Source: Amorphophallus konjac
Taxonomy: Eukaryota > Streptophyta > Magnoliopsida > Alismatales > Araceae
NCBI GenBank assembly: GCA_022559845.1
Contig: CM040121.1
Coordinates: 572,558,140 to 572,622,139, forward strand
Reading direction: 5' to 3'
Length of the DNA stretch: 64,000 nt
The notes beneath the pieces were generated by a model that saw nothing but the letters and a program-made list of their open reading frames with translations, was not told the DNA's origin and ran no database searches. The position numbers and the translations under genes are program-made. Positions within the stretch are counted from its first letter, which is position 1. The number at the start of each line of letters is the position of its first letter. Below are positions 24,897-37,198 of this stretch, piece by piece.

Positions 24897-27800
24897 TATA
24901 ACGACCCAAGATTCGGATACCGGGAAAGACCCGATACCATTCGAATCCTGGCCCGCCGCCCACGAGTAGGAGGACTCGGAAGGGCTAAAAAGGAGTGTGG
25001 AGGCACGAAGAAATAGGAAATAAAGCAGGACAATTTAACAATTAACAGGAATGAATAAACAACTACAACAACAACAGAGTCCAGTCCGACAGAAAATACA
25101 GTCTACAGCAGTAAAACGTACCACATGCCGAGTGAACACTCGGCCCGGCGAGCTGGCAACTAAGAACCTCTGTACCGCACCCTCGAACCTCAAGGAAGAA
25201 CCGCCACACCTGAAAAGCAGGGAGTGGGTCTCCAAAACAGAGACTCAGCAAGGATCCCGCGGAACCCCAACCGGAAACGACGGCGGTAGCGGAAAGGTAA
25301 GCTGCAAGGATAGCGGGAACAATGAATCGGTGGCCGGTCAACACTCGGCACTACAGCTACTCCTATTGTACCAGAAACACCCCCCAATCTCACGGTCGGG
25401 GGCTACCAAACCACACTAGTACCACTTACCGAAGTAAAAACCCACGGTAACCACGCCGTAGAGGCCTGTCTCCCAGGACACGGCCAACCTGGACACGTTG
25501 TCCAAGGTGCAACCCCGACCACCCGGTCGCAGACACCGCACCAACAAGACGCAACCTCGGTAAAGCTACTAGCACTAGTCTCATGGCACGAAAATCGACA
25601 CACGCGTCACGGCGAAACAACCGAAACTCAATGGTCAACATGACCAAAACCCGAAGGTCGAAGTCACTGAAGCTGACGGTCTGTCACTCTCTGTCCAGAA
25701 CAGGAGTACCTCCCACTAGAAGCACAGTCGGTAGCGTCCCCTGACGTCTTACACCGCACCGCAGGTGCCCTGCCTGACGTGGTAGCGCCTACCAGAGGCA
25801 CGGACACCGTACAAGTAACCATAAAGCAAGTGACTAGTTGGGGTCACGCTCGTTAGCGTGGGTCCAACCGCCCCCAACCACGTGTGCACACACATACCAT
25901 GCGTCATAAGTCTGGCCTCTAACTGGTGTTCCTTTTGAGCCGGACTATGGCTACCGACGAGGGGCTCGACGGAAACCAGTCTAAAAACCATCCTCATGGT
26001 AAGCCTGTCCACCTACTCGCAGGTGGGACCACTAAACGTGTAAGCAGGCTACGACTAGTGGAGGGTCGCTGAGGGAGTAGACTCTCAAGTCAACAGAAAA
26101 TAACGTCCAAACCCGACAAAGTATGGGGACCGTCCCACGTACCAGCACCGGCGCACGGTGACCACGGTCGGAAAAGAAACGGGACTCACAGTCCACGGGC
26201 CACGCACCCGGCCACGTAGAAACGTAGAAGCACGGTTCCCAAGGTAGCTCACAGGCTGCCAAGCCGAATCCCACTCTCAGGGAAAAGCGGGAACCCTCCA
26301 GCCCCAGGCGGGGCAACTGGACTCGCAATCCAAGGCCTTACTCATGGCCCACTCAGAAACCTCTTCCCAAAGAAACTCGCGACGTGCGGGGGACCCTCGC
26401 CGCACTCACGCCGACGCACGGTGACTCAATCAAGCTAACACCAAAAGCCCGTAACACTAGGAGTCACCCAGACTCTCAAACCCATGGGCACGCTAAACGA
26501 GGTAGCATGGTACTCCCGACACCCTCAAGACACGGACACAGAACCCTCGGGGTGTCTGGGACATCTAAGAGACCGCAAGTCGACCACTGGGTCGCAACCA
26601 AGTCGACTAGGGACCTACACAACGTAAAACGATCGCGGCAAGCACGAAGAACCACTTCGGCATAACACAGTGCCTGGCGGTCTATCTTTGGGCCATCACA
26701 GACCGTAACGGTCCAGAGGTATGCCGTCACAGCACCATGACGGTCCAACTCAGGAGCGTCAGACACTCGGTGTGAAACGAAATGTAACGCGCCCACGCTG
26801 GTGCATCACAGCACCTGACGGACCTAAATAGGTGCATCAGGGCACGAGTGAAAGCTGAACGTAACGCGCTCCTCTAGGGATGTTACGGAACCTAACGGAT
26901 CACGCTGGTGCGTTAGGCCACGGGACAACACATGCCATGACGCATGCCGCTCGGTGCGTCACGCTCTCTAACGCACCTACCCAAGTGCGTTAGGGAGAGG
27001 GGTGGATGCGTTAACTCTAACGCTCCTACCCAGGGGCGTCACACTACCCTGACGCCCCACTCTAGGTGCGTCAGGTGTCTATGACCCCCAACGGTCATAA
27101 CCCAACGGTCGGAATCACTGTAACGGTCTGACACCAGGGTGTCACAACACTGTGGCGGTCTATCGTGGGACCATCAGGCCCACGAACGCCACGCCCAAAA
27201 GCCAACGAAGTGTAACGCACCTCCCTGGGCGCGTTACACCCTGTGGCGGTCACTGGAACGACCGCCACAGCGCCCCGACGGCGAAAATGATGAACAAGCA
27301 CAAAAATGGCAACCACGCCCCCATACCTCAATGGGAGAGGGGGAAATCAAGGGTGAAGCCCCCTGGGGACCCCTAACATGATTCTAAACCATCAAAACGT
27401 CGAATCGCGGCTCAAATCCATAGATCGGGCGAACTCTCCCCAAAACATGTATTTTTCTTAAAAATCCCAAATACGCCCGCTCGACTCACCACGGCCTACA
27501 AAACTTGCGGGAAAGGGAATGCACGAGCTGGGGGTCCATCTCCCTACCTCCACTGAAGAAACGACACGCCGTGGACGCCGATCCACGAAGAAAACGCCCC
27601 GAAACCCCCGCCGCTCCACGAACCCGCGGCCGAGCTTCCACGCGCCACCGGCCCTCGATCCTCGACCCGTTCCCCGTTCCTCGCCTCCCGCCATCACCGC
27701 CTCACCCTCCTTCACCATCGTCGGCCGCCCGGGGAGAGGGGGAGAGAAAGAGATGAGAGAGAGTGAGAAAGAGAGAATGAGAGGGGGAGAGAGAAAATGG

Positions 27801-28038
27801 TTAATATATAGAAAACCCAAAAATTCCAGAAATTTGGAAAATTACAAAAATTTACATTCACGATCCTCAGGAGGAACACAACGCAATGGTAACGTCCCGG
27901 AGTCAGAGAACGCCACGCTTCGTCTTGCAAAGAGTTCCGAAGGCACATCAGGGAATAATACGTGTACAGCACAAAATACACTCCGAGACCCACTAACATG
28001 AACCGAAAAATATCCGAAAAAAAATCCGGGGCATTACA
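24897..28038 (-). repeat. G1 5' LTR
   Basis: 3142 bp, minus orientation, complete and uninterrupted. The terminal TG/CA is mutated at 24897-24898 (TATAACG). It holds a TGACGC hairpin array at 26690-27265, then the CT-rich leader and TATA region near 27800, and ends GGGGCATTACA. Confidence 0.9.
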
Positions 28039-29640
28039 AGCAACGCGTTCAACACCTCAAATGACAACGCCCTATCTACCCCATCCGGCAGCACCGGTAG
28101 AAGCAATCCGTTCGGTAGCCTATTGGCCCATCCGACATGAAGCTTGATCTGGCGGCAACGTCCCTCAACCTACAAGGCCGATTCGTGGGGTTGCAAAGGC
28201 CCATCCAGCGGGGCTCTCCATCTGACAGTGCACAAGCTGAACTGGCAGGGATCCTCTATCTGGCAACTCCGGAGTGCGTGGGTGACCCGCCAGCCTTGCT
28301 CCCCCTATAAATAGGCCTTCAGAGCCAAAAGAAAGTAGCGGGCGACGAAAGACACATAGAGAGACTGCCTGTGCGAAAAGAAGAGAAGAAGATAATAGCG
28401 AGAAAATAAGATAAGGTGAGGTGAGGAAGAGCTCCGAAGCCCCCTGCACCTGCATCTGCGAGGGGAAAACGAACAAAAAAAGAGAGAGTGAGGGAGAAGA
28501 GAGCATAAGAGAGGTGAGGCCCAGGGGGGAGAGGAGTCAATGCTCCGCCCCCCTTCCTCCCACCTTGTATTTTCTTTTTTTCATGTTTCACTCCCAATGT
28601 ACTCCCTCAATCTATTTTTTTTCTAGTTCCTGTTACCTCGTTGTGAGGCACGAATGAAATGAAATCTTCTCGTTTCCTTGACGCTCTCTTCATATTTTCT
28701 TGTTAAGACTATGTTGGCTTCCCCAGTGGATGAATGAAACAGGCGTGTGAAAAGCCTTGCATGGTTCATGTGTATTGTCCATATATATATCTTTCTTTTG
28801 CCCCGCTCTGTACACATTCACTATTTCCAGCATTCCTTGTTCCTTTGCCATCCACTGTATTATTGCTTGGCTTGGTCGATGGAAATGGCGATAGTATCCT
28901 AAAAATATATATACATATAAGTATGCCTCTAAAGGGAGAGGTTCGGGGTTTACCCAACGCCATGGGTATGACTTCAAACCTAAACTCCCGTGGCTTGTTT
29001 CTCCCTGGATCTCTCTGAAATGCCTGATATACCCCTGTTACGCCATCTCTTTGTGATTTTCTCAGATTGATATGGCGAGGGAGAGTATGGATAACGTTGT
29101 TGATCTAAATATATATAGGTATATGCAAACTTACCTCTCAAGAGGGAGGGATTCTGAGTTTACCCAACCCGTGGGTATGGCCTCGGATCCATATCCTCGG
29201 GACTCATCTTCCCCCAAATTTCCTTACAGGCTTGTTAGCATCTTCCCGTTCCAGTCGGACTGATCCGACAGCCCCTATATGGCTGATCCGGCAGCCCCCT
29301 AGCAGACTGATCCGACAGCCCCCTAGCAAACTGATCTGGTAGTCCCTTATTGGTTCATCCGATAGCCTTCCTCCAACCCCAATCGACAGCCTTCCAGGGA
29401 GATCTGGCAGCCCCCCCTTTGGGTGCTTGATTCGACAGCTTCCGCAATAGCTGGTCCGGCAGCCCCAGTACGCATCGTACAAATAGTCTTCCCGCCTTTC
29501 GCTCGCGGTTTGCACGGTCTGAACGTAGTTATAGATGTTGCTGCTTTTGTGTGCATCCGTGGAATTAAGGGGTCATATCGGGTTCCCATGGATTAACACC
29601 CGCTTTACACTTCCCCAACACTTCGGGTCCAGGGGAGATG
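28039..29640. other. LTR-like fragment with TATA box; tandem ATCCGGCAGCCCC motifs
   Basis: CCTATAAATAGG at 28304-28315 is a strong TATA box followed by a leader and a GAAATGAAATCTTC stretch, typical of gypsy LTRs. At 29256-29480 a unit of about 30 bp built on CTGATCCGACAGCCCCCTAG repeats about seven times. A purine tract with TGCTGC (29633-29645) could mark an LTR start. No coding sequence is seen. Confidence 0.45.
29256..29480. repeat. Tandem CTGATCCGACAGCCCC repeat
   Basis: Around seven degenerate copies with a spacing of 25-40 bp, alternating GATCCGACAGCC, GATCCGGCAGCC and GATCTGGCAGCC. Isolated relatives occur at 28150-28280. Confidence 0.7.
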
Positions 29641-31234
29641 CTGCCGAAATTTCACCAGATGCTCAACCAATAAACAAATAAACAACGGAGTAATCCTAAT
29701 TCCAAAGAAATGATGAAAGGAGATGATAAATGGAATACAAAAATAAAAATAATAAAGGAATAACTAAACAAATGAACAAATAAAGGACATATTCCAAGTA
29801 AAAAATATAATAATGAAAAGACAATAAAATGACAATAAAGGAAAAAGAGAGAGGAGAGATGCGAAGGCTGGTGAGTGTGTCGACCCACCCATAAGTTGGG
29901 TCGACGCACCCCCTTTAGCTCGGTCGATTGACCTCCACCATCGGTCGATTGACCCCTTGGGTAGGTCGACGCACCCCCTAGCCTGGGTCGACCCATCTTT
30001 GATCTAAGTCAATGGTGTTTTTTTTGTAGATTCAAGGTGGGGTCTAACCATCGTCAAACAAGTGCAATTAACCCTCTTTATGCAAATTCAGTGTGGGGGT
30101 CGACCCCTCTTCATCCTTGCTCTGTCTGCTAGACAGATGAAGCCTGCCAGGTAAAGGGTCGACCCCTGGGGTCGACCCCTTTTATATTGATGTTTGTCTG
30201 TGGACAGACTGAGATGTTCATGACATGAGAAACAAAAGAAAAGGAAAGGGTGTATAAATGTATAGAATAGGAAGAGTGGATGAGAGCCTAACAACCCACA
30301 ATCCATTAAGTTAAAACCATAGAAGTGAACATCAAACAAAAATAAAGAAGAGTGTAATAAGGAGTTCTGCCGACCTACTCCAGCCCAGGTCGATAGACCC
30401 AGTAGCTCGGTCAATTGATTTCCTTTGTTATGAGTCGACTGATCCCTTTTCAGTCGACTGATTTGCCAGCGAGTTTCCCGCCTCTTGGCTCGGTCGACTG
30501 ATCTTTATCTTTAGTCAACCAATAATACACGATCAAAAAAAGGTATAATAAAAAAGGAGAATAAACTAATAATAATAGTAATATAATAATTATTATTATT
30601 ATCAATGAACCAACAATGGCTGATCTAGGCCCCCCTCGTCCCCTAGACCTTGTGTGAAGGGAACAACAAAATAAAACAATGCCTTCGCAAGCCATGCTTG
30701 GATTGCAGGGGTTGCCCTGTCATGACCACAACCTTACCTTGTCTCGGGCTGACAACCCTATAAATAGGATATGACCTCGCTTTGAGGCCTTTAACCCTTT
30801 GGGTTGGACCCATCTTTACTGGGTTTCGTCCCCCTCTCATAATATTAAATTACGCCAGATCATAGGCGAACATGTATTTTGGGGATTCCCCATGGCGTTG
30901 CTACATCGTCAGCATAAATCAGTCCCGGATTGATGTTCGAATAAGCTTTCTATGATGCCTTTTGTCTCAGACTCGATGGCCCGGGGTTACGTCGGTTCAC
31001 CTTTGAGCCTGCATGCGTATGCGATGATGTCAACGGTGAGTCAAAAGACTTGCGCAGACCTGGTCGAAAAAAGTCCCTCGAATGATCTGAACCTCCTGGT
31101 AGGCTAGCCTTCGGAGGCACTACATTCGATATGAGCCCGAGTGTTGTCATTTCATGCACACCCGAACGACAAAGGAACCGTCTCACACTTTTATAGACGA
31201 ACACCCACTACATCCCGACATATTTCGGGACGGG
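29641..31234. other. Second LTR-like fragment with GTCGAC hairpins and TATA box
   Basis: Hairpins of the GGTCGAC family lie at 29878-30030, 30095-30180 and 30370-30520. CCTATAAATAGG recurs at 30757-30768. A purine tract GGGACGGGGGGAGATGCTGC at about 31227-31245 mirrors the one at 29633. I see no gene. Confidence 0.45.
29878..30525. repeat. GTCGAC hairpin clusters
   Basis: Examples are GGGTCGACCCC repeats near 30155-30180 and the pairs GGTCGATTGACC. Each motif is palindromic by itself and neighbours can also pair with each other. Confidence 0.7.
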
Positions 31235-31499
31235 GGGAGATGCTGCAAAATTGTGATTCTTCATCGCTCGAGTCACGGCAAAAATGATAATAATAATAAC
31301 AAAATATAATAATGATAATAACAATAACATCATCAAAATAACAACCATAATAATGACAACAACAACAACAACATGAAAGCAAAAATAATAAATATAAGAA
31401 ACTCAAAACCATAAGAAATGATAACATAATAAAGCCCAATATATATATATGTATATATAATAAACCAAAAAATAATAATAATAATAATAATAGACGACC

Positions 31500-31805
31500 C
31501 GTGCACAACACAGGTCGATTGACCCTCAAAGTCAGTAGGGCCGCGCGCAGCACCGGTCGACCGAACCATGAGTTCAGTCGACTGGTGCTGGCACTGGTCG
31601 ACTGACTTTTGAAGTTAGTCGACCCGTGCTGCCATAGCTCGACTGATTTTCCTTGAGTTCAGTTGACCTGTGTTGGCATAGGTCGACTGACTTCTTGAGT
31701 TCAGTCGACCTGTGCTGCCACCAGTTGACTGACTTTCTTAGGTCGGCAGAACCCTCAAGGTCTGTCGACCTGTGCCCAGCACAGGTCGACTGACCCATGG
31801 GTCTT
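31500..31805. repeat. Tandem GTCGAC hairpin array, ~6 units
   Basis: Units of about 42-45 bp have a left arm near GGTCGACTGACTT, a centre near TTGAG, and a right arm near TTCAGTCGACC, linked by TGTGCTGCC or TGTTGGCATA. The array ends directly against the LTR start of G4 at 31810. Confidence 0.85.
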
Positions 31806-32414
31806 GACCTGTAATGCCCCAGATTTTTTAGATATTTTTCGGATTATTTTAGTGGGTCTCAGAGTGTATTTTGTACTTTACACGTGTTTTTCCTTGATGT
31901 GCCTTCGAAACTCTGTGCATGGCAAACCGTGGCATTCTTTGACTCCAAAACAGTACCAATGCGTTGTGTTCCTTCCGAGGATCGCGGAGGTAATTTTTCA
32001 TAATTTTCTGAATTTCTGGAATTTTTAGATTTTCTATATATATTAACCTTTTCTCTCTCTCCCCTCTCATTCTCTCTTTCTCACTCTCTCTCATCTCTTT
32101 CTCTCCCCCTCTCCCCGGGTGGCCGACGGTGGCGGAGGAGGGCGAGGCGGCGATGGTGGGAGGCGAGGAATGGGGAACGGGTCGAAATCGAGGGTCGGTG
32201 GCGCGTGGAAGCTCGACCGCGGGTTCATGGAACGGCGAGGGTTTCACGGCGTTTTCTTCGTGGATCGGTGAGCTCGGGGCGCGAAATCTTCGGTGGAGGT
32301 AGGGAGATGGACCCCCAGCTCGTGCTCTTCCTTTCCCGCGAGTTTTGTACACCGTGGTGAGCCGAGCGGGCGTGTTTGGGGATTTTGGGAAAAATCCATA
32401 TTTTTGGGGTTGAG

Positions 32415-32419
32415 CGTCG
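32415..32419. repeat. Target site duplication CGTCG (left copy)
   Basis: CGTCG at 32415-32419 is repeated exactly at 42586-42590, flanking the copia element. The G4 LTR sequence continues across the two copies. Confidence 0.95.
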
Positions 32420-34965
32420 TGTTGGGTTCGGTGCTAGTATTCAGAGGGGGGGTGAATGAATATGACCCTTTTAAACTCTCACCCAATATAAAATTTCGCT
32501 CAAACTAGAACTATGATGCTAACTAGACAGATTTACCAAATCTGAAAGCTAATCAATTATTATGTTCGACCAGTTAGCAAACACATGGAGCGCCCCTATG
32601 CATTCATCTAGCGGAAGCACAAATGAACAAATCAAATCACAGTGCACAAGGGTTTTTAGGTGGTTCGGTCCTGCAGACCTACATCCACCCCACACTCAAC
32701 CCGAGTGTGGCTTCCTGCTGACTCACAGCTTGAAACCGCTGGGCCTCATAGCTTGCCGTCCAGTGGAATCCACCACTGCAACCGCTGGGGATTACAGCTT
32801 ACCCGTCCAGTGGAATCCACCACTGCCCGCTGAGCAACACAGCTTACTGTCCAGTGGAATCCTCCACTGCAAATCGCTGGGCAATACAGCTTAGCCGTCC
32901 AGAGGCAGCACCTCTGCAATCCGCTGACTAACAGCTTGAAAGGAAATGTAAAATGGAAAATAAAATACAAGATAACAGCATCGGAAAGCTGTAAACGATA
33001 AAGCACAATATGTAACTCTAACAATGAGCAACCTCAGATCTGGTTTTGAACCAAAGATCTGAGGAACGAACTCCTTCTCTCTCTCTCTCTTCTTCTCTTC
33101 ACACTCTTCTCGAGCTCTCTGCCTCTCTCTTTTTCTCTTCTGCTTCTTCCCTCTTTCTTTTCTTCTTCTTCTCTTTTCTCTGGATCGAACAGCTCTCTAT
33201 TCTTTCTCTCAGCTTCTGCTCTTCTGCTTCGATCTGGATCGTGGCTCTCTGTTCTTTTCGTCTCGCCAACTCGATCTCTCTTCATCTGTGGACGAAGACC
33301 TCCTTTTATAACAACAGCTAGTAGGAGGGCAGCACTGGGCGCGTGTGGCTTCCACATTTCCCGCCCAGAACTTTTGGCCACGTGTCAGCTTTCTGTCAGT
33401 CCTTCAACCTCGGATCACGTGCCCTCCTTAAGCTTCACGATCAAAGCACCTGTTAAACAGAGTATCAGATAAGTCATCAGTTTAAAGAACAACTCTATAT
33501 AGACTTATCAGAAGAACAGCGTTTTAGAAGAAACCTGGACGAGGTTAGAACGAAACAACACGAAGACAGAAATAACAAAGAAGACTCAGACGCAGAGACA
33601 ACATGAAGTGAAACGAGAGCGACACGAGGTGCAGAGGTGACAGAAACACACACTACACAGAGAACAACACAAAGACAAAACAGAAACCAACACGAAGTGT
33701 GGTTTCAACATACGAAAGACACGAGGTCTAGGAAGAACAACACGAAGACATAATACGGAAACGACACGAAGTGAAATAACAGAAACCGTCACGAGTTGAA
33801 AACAACACGAAGACGAAAACAGAAGTTGACACGGGTTGAAAACAACACGAAGACGAAAACAGAAGTTGACACGGGTTGAAAACAACACGAAGACGAAAGA
33901 CAAGGAAAACGACACGAAGTCAAAGAAACAACAGTAACCGACACGAAGTGTGGTTACTAAACAGGAACGACACGAGGTCTACAGGGAAACAACTCGAAGT
34001 TCATCAAAACTATTCGAGCTGCCTCAGAAACACGACACGAAGTTAAGTGAGAACAGCACGAGGTGAAACGACACGGGCTGATCACAACAAGGATACAACA
34101 CGAAGTCATAAAAACAGAAACGACACGAAGTATAACCTCATACAAGTTTTTCCTGTCAAACATGGAAATCAACACGAAGTGTCGTAAGCTCAGACGACAC
34201 GAAATCTTTTCGTGTTAGTGAGGGGAAACAACACGAAGTGTGACTCAAGTGGCACTGAAAGCAACACGAGGTGAGACTTCACGCTGTACAGACTTGGACT
34301 TTGTATATGAAGTGCACTGTACAGACTTTGACGAAGCAGAAGGATGTATAGACTTGGAGACCCAAAGCCATTGTATAGACTTTGTTGCCCAAAGGCGATG
34401 AACAGTGAAACAGTGTATATACTTCAAGTAAAGACCAATGTGTAGACTTGAAGATTGAAGGCGATGTACAGACTTTGATGCCCAACACCAATGTATAGAC
34501 TTAGGAGCATATGACACGGCTGTACATACTTCGCCTAAGACGCTGTACACACTTAGCCTAAGACAATGCATGAACTGACGTTGTATAGACTTTGTCTTAA
34601 CAATGAATGTGTAGACTTGATCAAGAGTCCAATGTGCAGACTTCATGAGTGTGCAAATTTGTCAACGAAATGCACAATGTATAGACTATGCACATGCATG
34701 AAGAGTGTATAGACTAATGAAATGCTTTACCCTGCAGTGTATAGACTTGCTAGTCATCAAACTACATGCAGATAGAAAAGCAACGCACAGATTAGAAATC
34801 AAGCACTATATCAGTCATACACATGCATTCTCCACAAAACAAGTTATGTTGCTATCATCAAAACACAATCTCATAAAGCACTCACTGTGTTACAATCATC
34901 AAAACAAAACAGCATTGCTATCATCAAATCAACATAGCACATGCTTGTGCCTAAGGGGCACAACA
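32420..34965 (-). repeat. Copia element 3' LTR (left)
   Basis: 2546 bp from TGTTGGGTTCGG to GGGGCACAACA on the plus strand. It contains a block of GCTTGCCGTCCAGTGGAATC repeats (32750-32930), a CT-rich block (33070-33300), an ACACGAAG array (33540-34280) and a GTATAGACTT array (34285-34745). Confidence 0.95.
33540..34745. repeat. ACACGAAG and GTATAGACTT short-motif arrays in the copia LTR
   Basis: More than thirty copies of ACACGA(A/G)G spaced 15-40 bp run from about 33560 to 34275. They are then replaced by about fifteen copies of TGTATAGACTT or TGTACAGACTT. On the element's sense strand this array occupies the first third of the LTR, upstream of the expected transcription start. The same arrays are at 41160-42370. 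Confidence 0.85.
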
Positions 34966-35165
34966 TTCTCCCCCTTTTTGATGATGGCAACACAATGTGA
35001 CAGTGAGTCACACACAAGATTTTCTCCCCCTTTGACATGATCAAAAAGAGAAAAACAGTAAAAACAAGAGTGCAAAGTGCATTATGCATGCAAAAACCTC
35101 TAGAACATTCTCCCCCTGAATGTAAGACTCCCCTGAATTATTTCTCCCCCTAAATAAAAGCTCCC
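34966..35165 (-). promoter_or_regulatory. Multiple polypurine tracts of the copia element
   Basis: On the minus strand AAAAAGGGGGAGAATG directly abuts the 3' LTR. Further tracts AAAGGGGGAGAAAA, CAGGGGGAGAATG, TAGGGGGAGAAA and AAAGGGGGAGCTT occur within 200 bp. Purine tracts prime plus-strand DNA synthesis. Several copies in a row are known as a Sirevirus feature. Confidence 0.8.
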
Positions 35166-37198
35166 CCTTTGAGAAGGAATATGAACAGATAAGCAAGGTA
35201 GAAAAGGTAGGAGGGTCACTAGACAACAGCTGAATGATTGGTTTAGAGAATAAGCCTGATTATACATAATAGTTAAAGTATAAGAATCATCAACATACAA
35301 TTTTCAAAAATTCAGGTTTAACAGTGATAAATCTAGAGTAAAACACCTGACCCCTGAAAAAGAGTTTTAGATTCCATTTATAGCAATGAATCTAGGGCAC
35401 ATGGTATTAATAGATAAGTCTGAAATAATACCCTTTTGTGTCTAAACAAGAAAATTCAAGAGAGGCAACTTGAACATGTATTGAGAAAAATAATTTTCAC
35501 TCAATGACATTTGAATTTTCGAAGGGTTACAGCAGTTTGATTTTATTTTTGATTTTCAGAACCTGAACTAAGTAAATAGATCAGTGGCATTTATGCTGTT
35601 GACATTAGGTGTACACCTTGATCAGAGGCAGGTACCCCCAGTTACTAGGCATAAACTACTAGACCTATTTCAGATCAAAACCCACAAAGAATAGTCTTCA
35701 CTTTTGACATTAAGGGTACACCTTGATTAGAGGCCAGTACCCTCAGTTACTTGGTGAGGACACCCCCTATAGATTTGACCCTATGAACAGAGATAGTCTA
35801 AAGCACTTCATGACATGTGAATTTTCCAACTTCTTTGGAGGAGTTCACAGTTTCTCAGTGCAATCAGCCATTGCTCTGTCACTATGTTCAGTTCTTAACA
35901 TTAATGAACTTATTTACTGCTGCCCTTAATTCTTTTAGAGTGATTGTTTAAAAAATCAGTACACACTCTTATTAGCCTGTTCTAGACATATCCAGTTCAA
36001 CACATTTAGGCATTACAAAAAACTTTTTCTATTTTAGCTATGAGACAAAGATTAAGAGTTATAAAAGTTTTCTTTTATCTCAAATTCTGAAGTGCAGACA
36101 CTTAACTCTCCAATTTATAAAGGTTAAACCTTTAGTTCTTTTCAATTTGTAAATGTGATTCTTATAAGTGAACAGTTGCAATAATCACCATTCAATGTAC
36201 TAAACCAGATGCAAAGCTGTTGTTTAGTGAAGAAATGGGGAAAGGATAGCAATAAGCATTATGATCCATAGCATCTGATAACAGTGAATATGAATGAGTT
36301 GAAAGGGGACAATGAGAAGTACCAAGGATTCAATGAATTGAATAGAACTCTCAGCTCCCCCTGACACCATGATGCAAAAATATGCTATGCATTAGACTGT
36401 TCTACATGCAGACTATGCAACATTAGTCAAACTCCCCCTGACAAAGTGCATGAAATAGAATTAATGAACTGCTCATAATTTTAGAATATGCTCAAGAAGA
36501 ATTCATGCTTTGTTCAATCAGAGAGAGAATTTATCAAATGCATCATCTTCATTTTAAATTTTCAGATTTTTTCAACATATGATGCAGTACACTGTTCTAC
36601 ATGAAAACTAGACCCATGGTACTAGGCGGAGGACCTGGTCTCAAAGACCATCTCACACATGGTAGGAACCTCCAGGCAGATTTCCCTGCCTTTTAGTAAC
36701 ATACCATTTGATATACCAGGGTTAACAAGGACAATGCAACATAAAGCAGTCCTTCATGCATTGAACAGCATCATTGACACATGCAATGACAATCAGTCTA
36801 TACACAATCAGTCCAAGTATGCATTCAATAACAAGCATGCAATGCATTAACACAAAACACATGCATGGACACAGAGTCTATATAGTGCATCAACTGTATA
36901 CACTAAAGAAGCATTCAAATTCAGTTCAACATATAGCAAGAGAAGAGCATCAGATATGCAGAATTGAATTCAATAGCTGAGTCTGGAATGCAGACTGATC
37001 AGCTAGACATGAAGAGTTCATTAAAAAAATCAACCAAGCAAATCAACATGAAACTCACAATTTTCATGCTCACAATTTCAGATAATGGAATTTAAAACAG
37101 ATTTCAGAACTGACCTGAATTGAATCATGGGGTTTTCTTTTTGAGTGCCTTGGTTGACCCCTCTTATTCATTTCCAAGGCACACCTGCAGCATGTCAT
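35166..37198 (-). other. Non-coding internal part of the copia element
   Basis: About 2 kb between the gag end and the polypurine cluster. It has no long frames and no match to pol motifs. Isolated purine tracts (minus GGGGGAG) recur at about 36356 and 36432. CACCTTGAT-rich duplications occur near 35610 and 35715. Confidence 0.7.

Larger units (their letters stand above)
13325..28038 (-). mobile_element. Non-autonomous gypsy-type LTR element G1 (minus) with two nested solo LTRs
   Basis: Read on the minus strand: 5' LTR 28038-24897, primer site 24894-24883, internal 24882-24004 plus 21509-19780, polypurine tract, 3' LTR 19779-18491 plus 15178-13325. Removing the nested LTRs leaves 3142 and 3143 bp LTRs with TG..CA-type ends (TGTAATGCCCC and GGTCGTTACA). 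The internal part is only about 2.6 kb and has no gag or pol. It is therefore a LARD-like parasite that would depend on proteins from a related gypsy element. The LTRs differ by several percent by eye, so it is old. The expected flanks GGCAG (13320-13324) and AGCAA (28039-28043) match at three of five bases. Confidence 0.85.

Noticed and set aside
13320..28043. Target duplication for element G1 (GGCAG and AGCAA)
   Set aside because: Only three of five bases match. It may have decayed by G/A changes, but I do not count it as evidence.
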